From Ahaetulla prasina (taxonomy: Eukaryota > Chordata > Lepidosauria > Squamata > Colubridae), in the NCBI RefSeq assembly GCF_028640845.1, contig NC_080546.1, forward strand, positions 55,811,409 through 55,875,408: a DNA stretch of 64,000 nt. Direction: 5' to 3'. A program made the translations under genes and the position numbers. This document shows, piece after piece, positions 8,978-20,216 of the stretch (positions are counted from its first letter, which is position 1; each line of letters opens with the position of its first letter). Under the pieces are notes generated by a model. It saw only the letters and a program-made list of their open reading frames with translations, searched no databases and was not told the DNA's origin.

Positions 8978-10364
8978 CCATGTTTCCGCAAAAATAAGCC
9001 CTACCCCAAAAATAAGCCCTAGCCTGATTTTTAAGCATGTGGCCAATATAAACCATACCCCAAAAATAAGTGAAGGGGGTGGTGTGGCCAGCACAGGAAG
9101 CACCCCAACCACATGTCCCCTCACAAATGTGGGCAGCATGGTGACTCCTTCCCTTCTTCAGTCACCTCATCAAGGCTCAGTCCCTGAATTACAGCCCTGT
9201 GGATCAGCTGAGCCAATGGGGACCGGGAGCTGTATCTCATTCTGCCTCTCCAGGCACCTAGAGGTGTTTCTGGTGCACTTGTGCCAGCCCCAGCCCTGCC
9301 TGTGGTGCCAGGTAACCTCACAACAGAGAGTCCCCCTCTCTTCTGCAGCTCACCTTGTAGCTCTGGAGCAGGCAGCGACCATGGTTTGTGCTCCACCAGA
9401 CCTGAAGCTTGCTCAGGCTGCTGCTACTGTTCAATGAGGCAGAAGGCTGTGTGGTGCAGGATCAGCTCCCCCCACCTCTGCCCAGCTGCTGGGCCTGCTG
9501 CACCTGCTTTTGCTGGCCTCATAGGGGCTCGTCGCCATCCTGGCTGTATTGCTCTTGGTCACTGTTCTGGGCTGCTCCTGCCTAGTGTGGTGCAACTCAG
9601 CCCAGATGCATGACCTCCAGAGCACCTCCTCCACTGCCAGCCTGCCAGGGCCCCTTCGCCAGCAGTCGTGTGTCCCTCCCCTGTTGAGTTGTGCATCTTG
9701 CTCCAGTGAGAGGGATGCAGGCCTAGGGCTTGGCAGCCAGGAAAGATGGGATTTTGGAGCACAAGAGGAAGGGGCAATCTTCCACTTCGTCCTACATCCA
9801 GCTGCAGGACTGCCATGGAACTTATAATGGCAAGAGAGGGGTGTGTGACCTCTGGCGAAGGAGTCCTGGTAGGCTGGCAGTGGGGGAGATGTGCTAAAGT
9901 TTGTAGATCTGGGATGAGTTGCCCCATGCCAGGCGGAGCAGCCCAGAAGGATGGCTGAGAGTAGCATGGCCAGGAGGGCAAAGAGCCTCTGAAAGGCCAG
10001 CAGCAGCAGATGTAGCAGGCCCAGCAACCAGCAGAAGTGGGGGAAGCTGATCCTGATGCATCACATGGTGTTCTGCCTCATCATAGCTGCAGCCTGAGCA
10101 AGACCTAAGCTCCACTGTCCCAGTAGCATCAGGGCCAAAAGGCAGGGCTGGCAGAAGCCGGCATGTGCCAAGAGCTTGGTGCATTGTAGCCGCAGGCAAG
10201 TAGGCTGTGGTATGGAGAGCAGGGCTAGTGGTAGCAGCACTCCCATCGGCCCCCATGGTCACTGCCTCCTGTAGGTGAAAAAAATAAGATATCCCCAAAA
10301 ATAAGCCCTAATGGTTATTTTCGAGCCCAAAATAAGACCGAGTCTTATTTTTGTGGAAACGCGG
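8978..10364. mobile_element. Non-autonomous DNA transposon with TA duplication and long internal foldback
   Basis: The ends are inverted repeats: ccatgtttccgcaaaaataag at the left and the complement of ttatttttgtggaaacgcgg at the right. Both are flanked by TA, the target duplication of Tc1/mariner-type elements. Subterminal copies of ccaaaaataagccct occur at both ends. The GC-rich interior is a large imperfect palindrome: roughly 9250-9695 pairs with 9820-10270 around a ~125-bp spacer. For example, ttgctcaggctgc near 9410 is mirrored near 10090, and ccccttcgccag near 9652 near 9850. No transposase frame is recognised, so it must have been moved in trans. Superfamily assignment rests on the TA duplication only. 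Confidence 0.75.
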
Positions 10365-10366
10365 TA

Positions 10367-12019
10367 TAGGTTGCTAATGTTATCAAATTTTAGTTTTGAA
10401 GAGCTCAAGAATTTTCCTCCATAGGATGTCTAAACTCTTATCAAAATTAAACTTGTCAAGAAAGTTTGATCTTTTCTGACACTACATCTTGATTGGGCTA
10501 TTGTTTCTTGGCCTACTGTTCAAAATACTTGAAAACCCTTGCTTTATCTCTTAAGGTAATCAATTTAAAAGGTCAAAAAATGTCTTATAAGTAGGAATAA
10601 AAAACAAATACATTCAAATGTGTTTCTTTTATACTCAAATATTCGATAAAACCAAGACACAGTTAATTTTTTCCTAAATCTGCTCTGAGATAAATTTATT
10701 CTAAATCAAAATTCATAAAGAAACTGCAATAACTCCCGCTTTAAATGTCCACTGGCAGGAAGCATACAACTATACACATATCTTTTTTATACTTTAAGGT
10801 ATTTTAAACAACTATAAAATAACAGAGAAGTTAATGAAAGTGTGCAAATTCTTATAATACATGATGATAGAATGAACATACCTGTTTCCTTAGGAGATTA
10901 ATATGCTTGAAATATATTTTACAATTTTCATGTACTCTATATGTTGACTAAATATATACCTAAAACTATACCTGCAAATGAACCAGAGTATTGGCATTAA
11001 TATGAGTTGTACAATATCTTTGTAAATGTCAAGTAATATAGAATGCGTACTGAATTTTAATTGTGGCCCCATTTATTCTTACTTACTGCTCATCACATTA
11101 ATTTTAAAGTAGATTTCCTTTTATAATTATAATTCACTCCCTTTTTTTTCTCTCTCCAGGGAGCTCTAAGTTTCTTTCCCAACATAACATTATGAAAATG
11201 TATGTGAGCCAATACTTGAATTCTTTATCGTGTAGCACTGAAACAATGGTAAGGAGAGATTTTTCTTTAGGTAACTGAGTAAAGGCACTTGGAGTCAAGG
11301 CATTGCCATTCATCTGAAGGAGACTGTCACCCTCTTCCCAAAGGTAATAGTTTCTATCCAAAGTATCAGTGTACATAGTGTGCTGCCTATAAGAATTTGT
11401 GCCCATGTGCCTTTTCAATGGATCTTCAGAGTTGACAGCTTTTCTTTCTTTGTTTAGAAAGAGATAATAAGGTTTCTAAGCATCTCTTTGCTCATCAGAT
11501 TGAAGCATTTCACACTGATAATAAATATACAAGAAACAGCTCCCATTATGGGAATCATGTAGGATAAAAAGTTAACACAAAGATGATTAAGAAAGAAAAT
11601 ATCCCTTGATGTATTTAGTTATTTCTATGGGGGCGGGGTGTTGTATAAATGTTAATAAAAGTTTTAAAAAGATTAAAAACTAACAAAAATTTAAACAAAA
11701 GAAAGATATGAAAGAAAAGAAAAAAGAGGAAGAAAGAACAAAGATGTAAAAAGAAAAGACAAAAGAAATAGAAGGAAGCTTTTGATTTCTTCTGCAGAAA
11801 ATGCAAGTATGATTGTATAATTACTTACTATTGTGTGGTTTAAAAACAGTTCATTAGTATCTAATATTTTCTAATCATCAAAACCACAAATCAAAAATTC
11901 ATTTTTTTTATGTTTCATGCAAATTCTACAATGGGTTTCCAGTTAGCAGTAAATGATGATGTTGTCTTCTCTTCCACCAAACACATTAATTTAGCTATCC
12001 CTAAATATTCCATCATCTT
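10367..12019. other. Mostly unassigned AT-rich sequence with one unexplained minus-strand open frame
   Basis: Low-complexity A-rich sequence occurs at 11640-11770; its start (gttaataaaagtttt) resembles an L1 tail. On the minus strand, about 11110-11475 is open for over 110 codons with a protein-like composition (for instance YLWEEGDSLLQMNGNALTP). I do not recognise the product, and no convincing splice sites bound it. It could be a chance frame, a retrocopy or an unknown repeat protein. Confidence 0.4.
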
Positions 12020-12840
12020 CACCAACTATTCCTCCATTATATGTAGTGCCAAATCTTTCCACTTTGAGTATATTTCAATCTCGCTGCTAGCATTATATAT
12101 AAAAATACAATTCTATGACTTTTTTTCCTAGCTGTTGATTCAATAGTCCCAAAAGAAAAGTCTCTGGTTTCAAATGTAAATTACTCTTTAAAATCTTCTG
12201 AATTTAGTGCATGAATTTGAGTCTTAAAAAGTCCAATTTTGTCAAAAGCCTACTTTATCTAAAAAGATCAATGTAGCTTGTGCTTCACTATGCTGATCCA
12301 AGTATTCAAAAATATCAGACAGATTACTAACATCTTTCAACTTTCTTTTAGGTAAAAACCCACATTAATCTTTATAAATAAATTCTTGCAAAATTGCTTT
12401 CAGTCTTTCACTTCAAATTGATGCATGCAGCTGATAATCAATAGTCATAGTGATATTGATCTTGCTGAAGTCAGATCTTAACCATCTTTAGATAGTAATG
12501 TTATATTAACTCCTTTCAAGACTTTGGTATCTTTCTTTCCTGTAGAATAAAATTCATCATAGTTTTTAAAAGATTACAGTAATCAACAATGTCTCTTTCC
12601 TGTAACAATGCTTTATTTGATCTCCATCTACAAAGGCTATGTTTTCTAAGCTAAACTCACAGGAATATGATCTGAAAAGTCTTTGGTACTGTAGAATGTT
12701 TACTATAGAAACCATAGTTGCCAAGAATCTTGAAATCATGTCTATCCTCGAAAAAGGTCTGTATATTTCTAAGAAGTAAGAACTGAACTGTAATTTTTCT
12801 ATCTCCATATATCAGCCAATCCTAAATTTTCCCTCCACTA
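12020..12840 (-). pseudogene. L1 ORF2 relic, endonuclease C-terminus joined to RT
   Basis: Reading the minus strand from 12840, residues such as RIDMI and VSIVNILQ match the SRIDMI-type C-terminal part of L1 endonuclease. After a short gap the sequence resumes with an IPKSW-like segment and, near 12280-12240, YLDQHSEAQATLIFLDK, which corresponds to L1 RT around motif A. The expected ~250 residues between the two parts are mostly missing, so the copy has an internal deletion as well as many stops. Alternative LINE clades are less likely because the IPKSW to YLxQHSE spacing is typical of L1. Confidence 0.6.
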
Positions 12841-12908
12841 AAAAAAAAAGACTATTGTTAATTTATCTTGAGTAATTTTAATAGTTTTCTTAGGAGTCCT
12901 ATCCATTT

Positions 12909-13448
12909 ATTATAATAATATCAGAGTTGGAAGGGACCTTGGAGGCCTTCTAGTCCAACCCCCTCCCCTGCCCAGGCAGGAAACCCTACACCATTTCAGA
13001 CAAATGGCTATCCAACTTTTTCTTAAAAATGTCCAGTGTTGGAGCATTTACAACTTCTGCAGGCAAGTTGTTCACCGATTAATTGTTCTGTCAGGAAATT
13101 TCTCCTTAGTTCTAGGTTGCTTCTCTCCTTGATTAGTTTCCACCCATTGCTTCTTGTTCTACCCTCAGGTGCATTGGAGAATAGTTTGGCTCCCTCTTCT
13201 TTGTGGCAACCCCTGAGATATTGGAACACTGCTATCATGTCTCCCTAGTCCTTCTTTTCATTAAACTAGGCATACCGAGTTCCTGCAATCGTTCTTCATA
13301 TGTTTTAGCCTTTAGTCCCTTAATCATCTTTGTTGCTCTTCTCTGCACTCTTTCTAGAGTCTCAACATCCTTTTCACATCGTGGTGACCAAAACTGAATG
13401 CAATATTCCAAGTGTGGCCTTACCAAGGCATTATAAAGTGGTATTAAC
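12909..13448 (-). mobile_element. CR1 3' fragment, 5' truncated
   Basis: On the minus strand it encodes [27 protein letters not shown] and LFSNAPEGRTRSNGWKL, the C-terminal end of CR1 ORF2, followed by the CR1 3' end (gggttggactagaagg) and an ATT-rich tail. It parallels 8130-8640 of the larger CR1. Truncated at its 5' end near 13448. Confidence 0.9.
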
Positions 13449-15765
13449 ACTTCCTGACAATAATTGTGATCATGCAAGAATTGTTATTATGCAAGATATG
13501 AGGTAGAGTTATAAGACAGTATTCAAGGAGAATATAAAAATACCAGTTCCATTTTCATAGCCAAAGTTTATTTCTAACTCTTTTTATTATGATTTTGATT
13601 ATGATTTCCTTTGGAACAGAAATTGTCATCTTAATGACCACTTGTTACTCTGTTGATATTCTGTTGATGAGTATCATTTATTTATTTACTTACACTTATT
13701 TGTATACCTTGTGGATAAAGTCTACTCTGGACACTCTAGAGTTAACACCAGCTGCAATATCTATAATATTTAAGCTGCCTGCAGGCAATGGAACTTGAGT
13801 ATACTATTTTCAGGTAGCTTTAGGTGCAGGATTCTGCAAGAAAAGTATTACTTGCTTTCCTGAAGCCATGGAATTAGTAGAATTCCCTTCATTTCTGGAC
13901 AGTCTTTAATATCCTTTGGGTTGGATGGAGGGTGCCAAATGTTTCATGCAGTGTAGTATTCCTTTAAAACTTCTACCTTTGGCTGCCTGCTGTAAGAAGT
14001 GTTTAAATAGTTGTGAGTGTTGTTTTATTTTGTATTGCTTTGCATTTTATTGTTATTATTATGTAATATCTTTTTAAATAAACTGATATTTTAAAAATGA
14101 TTGGTGGATAAAGAGAGAGAAAAAGCACTATGTAGATAAATTAAAACAAAACAATATAAATCATCTAGACAGCAACCTACAAAGAAATGATGGCTCTTGG
14201 CATAATTGAATACAAGTGGTAGCAGAGTAAGCAATTTTCTCTTAATAAAGAATTGGGTTCTAGCATTTCTTTCCCAACCCCAGACCTTCCCTCCCAGACC
14301 TTCCCTCCCTCTCTCCATATCTCTGTTTTGTAAAAGGCAGGCCTCTGCCAAGATCGTTGTCTTCTTGTTGCTTTGGTCTGCAGGTATAAAACCACACAGC
14401 TTGCAATCTCTCTAAAGCTGTCATTCGTAAGGAGAAGCACCTTATTATTTTTATATTTGAAAAGCCAAGTTGGAGTTTGTTGGTTGTGTTATGAAATACT
14501 TCAAGTGGAAAGGTGATGTTGCTTATGAAGTCTGTGTTTGTGCTCTAGGTTGTGTTTTGTTTGCCTGAGCTGGAGTGTCTATCCGTGGCAAGGGCTCAAG
14601 TGGGCAGTGAGAGTTCAGAGGGTAATTGGTTCTGCCTGGAAGAAGACAGTTCAAGTGAGTCCTATCAGAAATCCATGTAATGAGAAAGCATTTGGAAGTT
14701 AAAAGGTAGATCCTTCAGCATAACAACAGTGTAAGCAAATCAAGAGGATGTTAGAAGTGTTATAGAAACGCTTGCCTTATTTAAAGCAAAAGGTACACTT
14801 AATTCTGCATCAGAATATATGAGCTTTCTTTATTTTATGCATTAAAAAAGGGCTTAAACTTGCAAAACTTTTTGGCCTGGAATAGGAAACATTTTGAGTA
14901 ATATTCTCAGTAATGTAATCAAGTTGATTCTTTTCATTATTGCCTTGCTCTTGTATTTGATAATAGCATACAAAGATTGGACACTTAGTTTGGATGAAAC
15001 AAATGTGGGCCCTTATGAAAGGGTGGACTATCAACCGCAGCCTAATGCTCAGAGAAATAATATTGAAAAGAAATAATTAAATTGGCATGCTAATCTGAAA
15101 GATTATTTATCAAGGAATAATAGAAAATATTGTGCTTTCATGGTCATTGTTCAAAGAATTTTTAAGTATTTTTTCCTCCTGTCACATTTTTACATTGTGT
15201 CCTCTGTATGTCAGGCACAGAACTCCATGGATAGAGTTCAAACTAGCTCTTTTATTGTTCTAGGCCTATTTCACAGGAATCTCTCCACTGGCAGCTTTTG
15301 CCTGGGGAAGACTGAATAAGGCTCAAAGGCATTGGAAGTGGGCTCAGACTTTGCTCTCTGTGTTTACATAAGAATAATTCCCTGCTAGATCCCTCCTTCC
15401 TATTGGGACACTTGCTCTTCAAGTTTGACATTCAGTGTAATTTTTCTACACAGAATGCACAAACAGCTTCAATAATTTTACCTAATTCATCCAACAAATT
15501 GATAGGATATAATCTAGTCTGCAATCTAGGTCTAAAAAATATTTATTCTGAAACTAAGCAGAAGACATTATGTCAAAATCAACTGATGTGCCTGCAGACT
15601 TTATCTCAGATTGTGAAAAAAATGTTATGTGATTTCCATGATAATTGACTGAACACCAGAAACTTCATCTTATTGAATCTCACATTGTAGGATAGCAGAC
15701 ATGAATTGGGTAACCTTTGATTTAGTTGGAATGATCAAGTTGTCTGGAGCAACTGAGTTCAAGCT
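13449..15765. other. Unassigned AT-rich sequence
   Basis: No recognisable gene. 15185-15430 has some LTR-like character (an AATAAA on the minus strand near 15257) but lacks a partner copy, so a solo LTR is only a guess. A 60-codon plus-strand frame at 14894-15076 has one hydrophobic stretch (LILFIIALLLYLIIAY) and no other support. Confidence 0.5.
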
Positions 15766-16022
15766 GGGCCGTAATAGCTCAGGCTGTTAGAAGCCTGTTA
15801 TTAGAACACAGCAGCCTGCAATTACTGCAGGTTCAAGCCCGGCCCGAGGTTGACTCAGCCTTCCATCCTTTATAAGGTAGGTAAAATGAGGACCCAGATT
15901 GTTGGGGGGGCAATGTTGACTTTGTAAATATACAAATAGAATGAGACTATTGCCTTATACACTGTAAGCCGCCCTGAGTCTTTGGAGAAGGGCGGGATAT
16001 AAATGTAAATAAAAAAAAAAGC
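15766..16022 (+). mobile_element. tRNA-derived squamate-type SINE with LINE-like tail
   Basis: Begins with a tRNA-related region (gtaatagctcaggctg as A-box-like, ggttcaagccc at 15830-15840 as B box, both internal Pol III promoter elements). It continues through the conserved ttgactcagccttccatcc and taaaatgaggacccag, and ends with a tail reading ccgccctgagtctttgg, ggataaat-type sequence and poly-A. The tail resembles the 3' end of the L2-like LINE at 39109-39945. Same family as 48903-49195. Confidence 0.85.
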
Positions 16023-16410
16023 TGACATAAATACACAGTCCTACTTAATATCGCTACAATCACCAATAATGGATAAAGAAGAAATAGAGTTACTTTTCTA
16101 CTGAAATTTAGGCAGTAAAAACTGTCATCCTAAAAGACACAAGAAGGCTACATTAAATAGTACTGCACAAAAAATTTAGACAAACATATTCAAATATAAA
16201 GGAAGAACTCATCATTCAAGACACTTCAAATATTATATTAAAAATAAAGAAATAATATGACACATTGATGCCTAGAATATACCTTTTGAGATATTTTATT
16301 ATTATATAGAAGTTTCCAGTGACAAAGCTTTCAGTGATAATAACATTCATCAGCACAACTATGCTCAGAATGAAAAAGATATTTTTCTTAATTTGGAAAT
16401 GGGGCATTAG
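16023..16410. other. Unassigned AT-rich sequence
   Basis: No gene or repeat recognised. Confidence 0.6.
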
Positions 16411-16690
16411 TCTTACCTGAGACACACCTTCTCGTTGGGTGGAGACAGCAGCCAGGGATGAGTTGTACTCTTCTGTTCAGTTGAAGGACTGAGTCTGTCA
16501 GAGTTGTTGCTAGGGGCTTCCAGCTTTTGGCTGAAGGCAAAGAAACAGACTCGACGAGTCAGGAGAAAAAGAGTTAGCAATGAAGACCAGACTGAGCAAG
16601 GATGGGGCTGGCTGCTGTCTCCACCTAACGAGAAAGTGTCTCAGGTAAGACCAATGATCCTTTTCCATAATGGTGGAGACAGCAGCCAGG
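16411..16690. repeat. Left terminal repeat and internal complementary region of the DIRS element
   Basis: 16411-16450 and 16612-16652 form an inverted repeat (both contain, in opposite orientation, tctcaggtaaga and the tctccacc block). 16659-16689 repeats the same core in direct orientation next to ccataatgg, which also resembles the right end. In DIRS elements such a region templates end joining. Confidence 0.75.
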
Positions 16691-16717
16691 CATGGGACAG
16701 ACCAAAGCTTACTGTCC

Positions 16718-17700
16718 CTAACTAGAGGCGGCCCCAGTCTGGTCAGAAGACTCCCCTCCAGTATGAACCTGCTGCAAGACCCTACAGCCAAATGCCGCCT
16801 CAGCTGAGGCGGATGTGTCCCACTTATAGTGTTTAACAAAGGGCAAAGGGGAAGTCCAAGTCACCCTGCAGATTTCAGTCAAAGATGTCTGTGTGGCCCA
16901 TGCCGCCAACGTGGCCACACTGCATGTAGAATGTGCCGTCAGATGAGCGAGCCTTGACAAGGAACGCAATTCATCGTTTGATGAATTCATCTGCCAATGG
17001 TAGAAGGTGTGATCCCGAAACCTAAAGAGACTGGGATAAAAGAGATAAACAATGACTCCATTTTTTGAAAGTCAGCAGTTCTTTTAAAGTAAATACAGAG
17101 AGCTCTCTGAACATCCAAACTATGCCAATGGAATTCGAAGCGGTGGGCAGGATTAGGGCAGAAATCAGGAAGGATCAGTTCTTGCATCTGATGAAAGGGC
17201 ATATTGATTTTAGTAATGAAAGAGGGATCGAGCCGAAGAACCACATGATCAGCATGAAAAATGCAGATGTCACTTCACTCGGAGAGGGTGACAATCTCCA
17301 AAATACGCCTGGTGGAGGTGATCACCACCAAAAAGGCAACTTTACCTGACAAAAGGCAGAGACTGGCAGTCTGTAAGGGCTCATATGTGGCCCCCGTAAG
17401 GGAGTTCAGTACAATAGACAGGTCCCAGGTGGTGTACTTATGTACCATGGAGACATATAAATTAGTGGCACCCTTCAGGAATCTCCATATGATAGGATGC
17501 TGGGATACGGAAGTAAGGGACCCACAAGTCAGGACAGATGAGAGAGCTGCCACTTGTTCCCTAATGGTGTTAGGCGACAGCCCACTAACTAGTCCGTCCT
17601 GTAGAAATTCCAGGATCTGGGCTATCGAGGCCTAGAGGGCAGAAATACCCACATGGTTACGCCAAGTACAAAAAGCCTGCCAAGTGACAGTATAAATGTA
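16718..17700 (-). pseudogene. DIRS tyrosine recombinase (YR)
   Basis: Minus-strand pieces match the DIRS recombinase: SQHPIIWRFLKGATNL near 17520-17470, TSTRRILEI near 17310 (first catalytic Arg region), and AHSTCSVATLAAWATQ near 16945, followed by FVKHYKWD near 16840 (Tyr). The family needs an HxxR box; here it reads HSTC, so the second Arg is replaced by Cys, a change that fits CpG decay of an Arg codon. The enzyme would insert a circular DNA copy by strand exchange. Several frameshifts separate the pieces. Confidence 0.8.
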
Positions 17701-17739
17701 CTCTGTGGAAGGCCGCTGAGAAGCCTGAATAGTCTGGAT

Positions 17740-18420
17740 GACCCTGGAGGAGAAGTTGTCCCCACTCAGAGTGCACCACTCAACTGCCAGGTGGTCAGTT
17801 GGAGCCCCTTGACATAGCAGAGCCACGGCCTGAGGAATTCTCCAGGGTGGAGCCACTGACAATGTCTTGAGGTCGGCGAACCAAGGCCTCCTGGGCCAAT
17901 GAGGCGTGAGAAGGACCACCTCCACCCACTCCTCCAGAATCTTCTTCACCACCATCAGAAGGAGTGGAAGGGGGGGAAACGCATAAGGAGCCCCTATGGC
18001 CATGGGCTGTGGAGAGTGTCTACTCCTTCCACTCATGGAGCTGGAAACCTCAAATAAAATCATGGGAGCTGCACATTCTCTGGGGTAGCAAACATGTCCA
18101 CCTCCAGGACGCCAAAATGATCTGCCAGTTACCAGAAGATGGAGGGGTGCAGGTGCCACTCCACGTGGTCAATGACACTCCGGCTGAGCCAGTCACATTG
18201 GACACCCCAGAGATGTGTTCTGTTGTCAAGAAGCACAGATGCCTCTCCGCCCAGAGGCCTAGTCTGGAGGCCTCCAAAATTAGACCCATGGATCTGGTGC
18301 CCCCCTGGCAGTTTATATGTGCCTTCATGGCCATATTATTGGTAAGTACCAACACATGTTTGTCTTTGCCAAAAGTGTAGAAGGGCTAAATATACTGATC
18401 GCAGCTCCAACCAATTGATG
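17740..18420 (-). pseudogene. DIRS RNase H domain and linker
   Basis: The minus-strand segment VLTNNMAMKAHINCQGGTRS near 18345-18290 matches the DIRS RNase H core (LTDNxxxxAHIN-type), with WAERHL and TEHISGVSN following. The usual Asp in the core is Asn here. Further on, APYAFPPLPLLL and PHWPRRPWFADL (about 18000-17880) match the conserved linker before the recombinase. I see no DNA-methyltransferase domain, which some DIRS elements carry. Confidence 0.75.
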
Positions 18421-18527
18421 TTTCATTGCAGGTCGCAGCCTGACCATCCGCCCTGAGCAACCTGTGACTGGATATGTGCCCCCAGCTGAAGAGGCTGGCA
18501 TCCATCATTAGCACCAGATATTGAGGC

Positions 18528-19370
18528 TTATTGAACAGCTATAATTCTGCTGACGCTGAGGGGAACCTGGACCCTGGCTGGAGAATTGCCTTTGCCCACC
18601 TTCTGAAAGGGCAAAAGAAACCATTGAAGGTCTCTTGCATGAAGGCATGCCCACGGGGTGATATGAATGGCTAAAACCATTTTGCCTAGAAGCGGTAACA
18701 GCAGTACCAAGGGAACCTTACGTTCTTTCTGAACCTTACTAACTAGGTTTCTGAGTTTTGTCTGCCACTCCTGAGACAAGTATACTTTGCCATTTAAGGA
18801 ATCTATCACCATCCCAAGATGGAGTAATTGGGTCGAAGGGCTCAAATGGCTTTTCTCCATGTTAATATAGAATCCGTACTCCCTGAGACAACGAATAGTT
18901 ACTTGGAGATCCTCTATGGAAAGATGTTTAGAAGAGACTGAATTAAAATATCATCCAAGTAACATTGGACAGGAACAGGGATGGCCCTAAGGTGAGCCAC
19001 CAAGGTGGCTAGTACTTTAGTAAAGGTACAGGGAGCAGAAGAAAGCCCAAAGGGCAACACACAGTAGTGATAGTGAGTACCGGCATAACAAAATCTAAGA
19101 AATCTGCGATGCGGGGAAGAAATTGGAATGTGCAAATATGCCTCAGTGATATCAAAAGAGGTGAGGAAGTCGCCCTTCCTGACACCAGCCAGAATAGATA
19201 GAAGAGACTGCATTTTGAACCGTTTATACAGTTCAGCCTTTTAAGATCCAGAATAGGTCTCCACCCACCCGAGGACTTAGGAACGAGAAATAGAAGGGAG
19301 TAATACCTCTGCCCTGCTTGATCCTCTGGTACCTTCTGGATAGCCCTAATGTCCAGAAGGTGTTACATGG
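18528..19370 (-). pseudogene. DIRS reverse transcriptase
   Basis: On the minus strand: AIQKVPEDQAGQRYYSLLF and VPKSSGGWRPILDLKRLN near 19360-19240, then SFDITEAYLHIPIS (motif A), VLPFGLSSAPCTFTKVLA (motif B) and CYLDDILI (motif C, catalytic Asp pair present) at 19160-18935. 18860-18528 adds LHLGMVIDS and the thumb-like region. One frameshift lies near 19215 and another near 18914-18860. Typical of the DIRS/Pat RT lineage. Confidence 0.85.
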
Positions 19371-20216
19371 CCAAATCCATGAGGATCTTTTTGTTTTTAT
19401 CTTTAGAGGCAGGGCAGTGAATAAAGAACATCAAGGGATATACCAGATATTACGATAACCCTGACCCAGGTGTCCAATGTAAATTCATCCCATTGGTCGG
19501 CAAAGAGAGCTAGTCTGCCCCCAGTGGGAGGGTTGGACATGCAGTTATCTGTGGCATTGGAACAAATGACTTCCTTCCCCTTGAAAGGGCCATTTGCCTG
19601 GAAAGGTTCTACCTTGTCTAGGCCCAAAGGACCCTTGGGAACAGGAGGTTCCAGAACCCCAATCGGATCCCCAAACAGGAGGCTGCTGAAAAAGGGAGAA
19701 AATCGAAAGTCACCCCTTCACTGAAATGTAGGCAGCATCTTCTGCTTGCCCTTGATCTCTATCAGCAGAGGATCCAATGCAAAACCAAACAACTTGTCTC
19801 CCATAAAGGGAGCTGAAGCGAGGAACCACCTGTGACAGGTGTCATCCTGCCAAAGCCTGAGCCAGAGCAGATGACGTGCTGCCACCGTGGAGACCATGGA
19901 CTTGGAGAATTTAGTGTAATTGTGACTTATAACTGGAATGCAGCTATGGTCTTATTAAGATCCTGCTGCAGTCTAGTGTCCTCTGCTGGCAACTTGCCCT
20001 GGAGCTGTCATAACCAGAGCAAAGTTGCCCGATTAAAGAACAATGCTGTTGTGGATGAACAAATTGCCCAGGTTACCGCCTGGTGGGCCCATTGAAGGTA
20101 CTAGTCCAACTGTCATTCTTCTGGGCATAGCCCTTCATCTGGTTCACCTGGAATAGAGGTGTTAGGCAATAAGGCAGCTATTGGAGCACCCACTGATGGA
20201 ACTTGGAGCAGCGCTG

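Noticed and set aside
9039..10298. Overlapping GC-rich open frames on both strands (up to 198 codons)
   Set aside because: They lie in the palindromic interior of the TA-flanked element. Frames on opposite arms mirror each other and no protein family is recognised.
14894..15076. 60-codon frame with one hydrophobic segment
   Set aside because: Resembles a single-pass membrane peptide or a retroviral TM tail only superficially; no flanking viral genes or LTRs, so composition in AT-rich DNA explains it.
15185..15430. Possible solo LTR
   Set aside because: A polyadenylation-like signal and moderate GC were noticed, but no TG...CA ends or flanking duplication could be established.
15800..15870. 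Functional tRNA gene
   Set aside because: Only A/B-box-like motifs inside SINEs are present; no cloverleaf could be formed. The same holds for the SINEs at 28388, 35551, 43462, 48903 and 49840.
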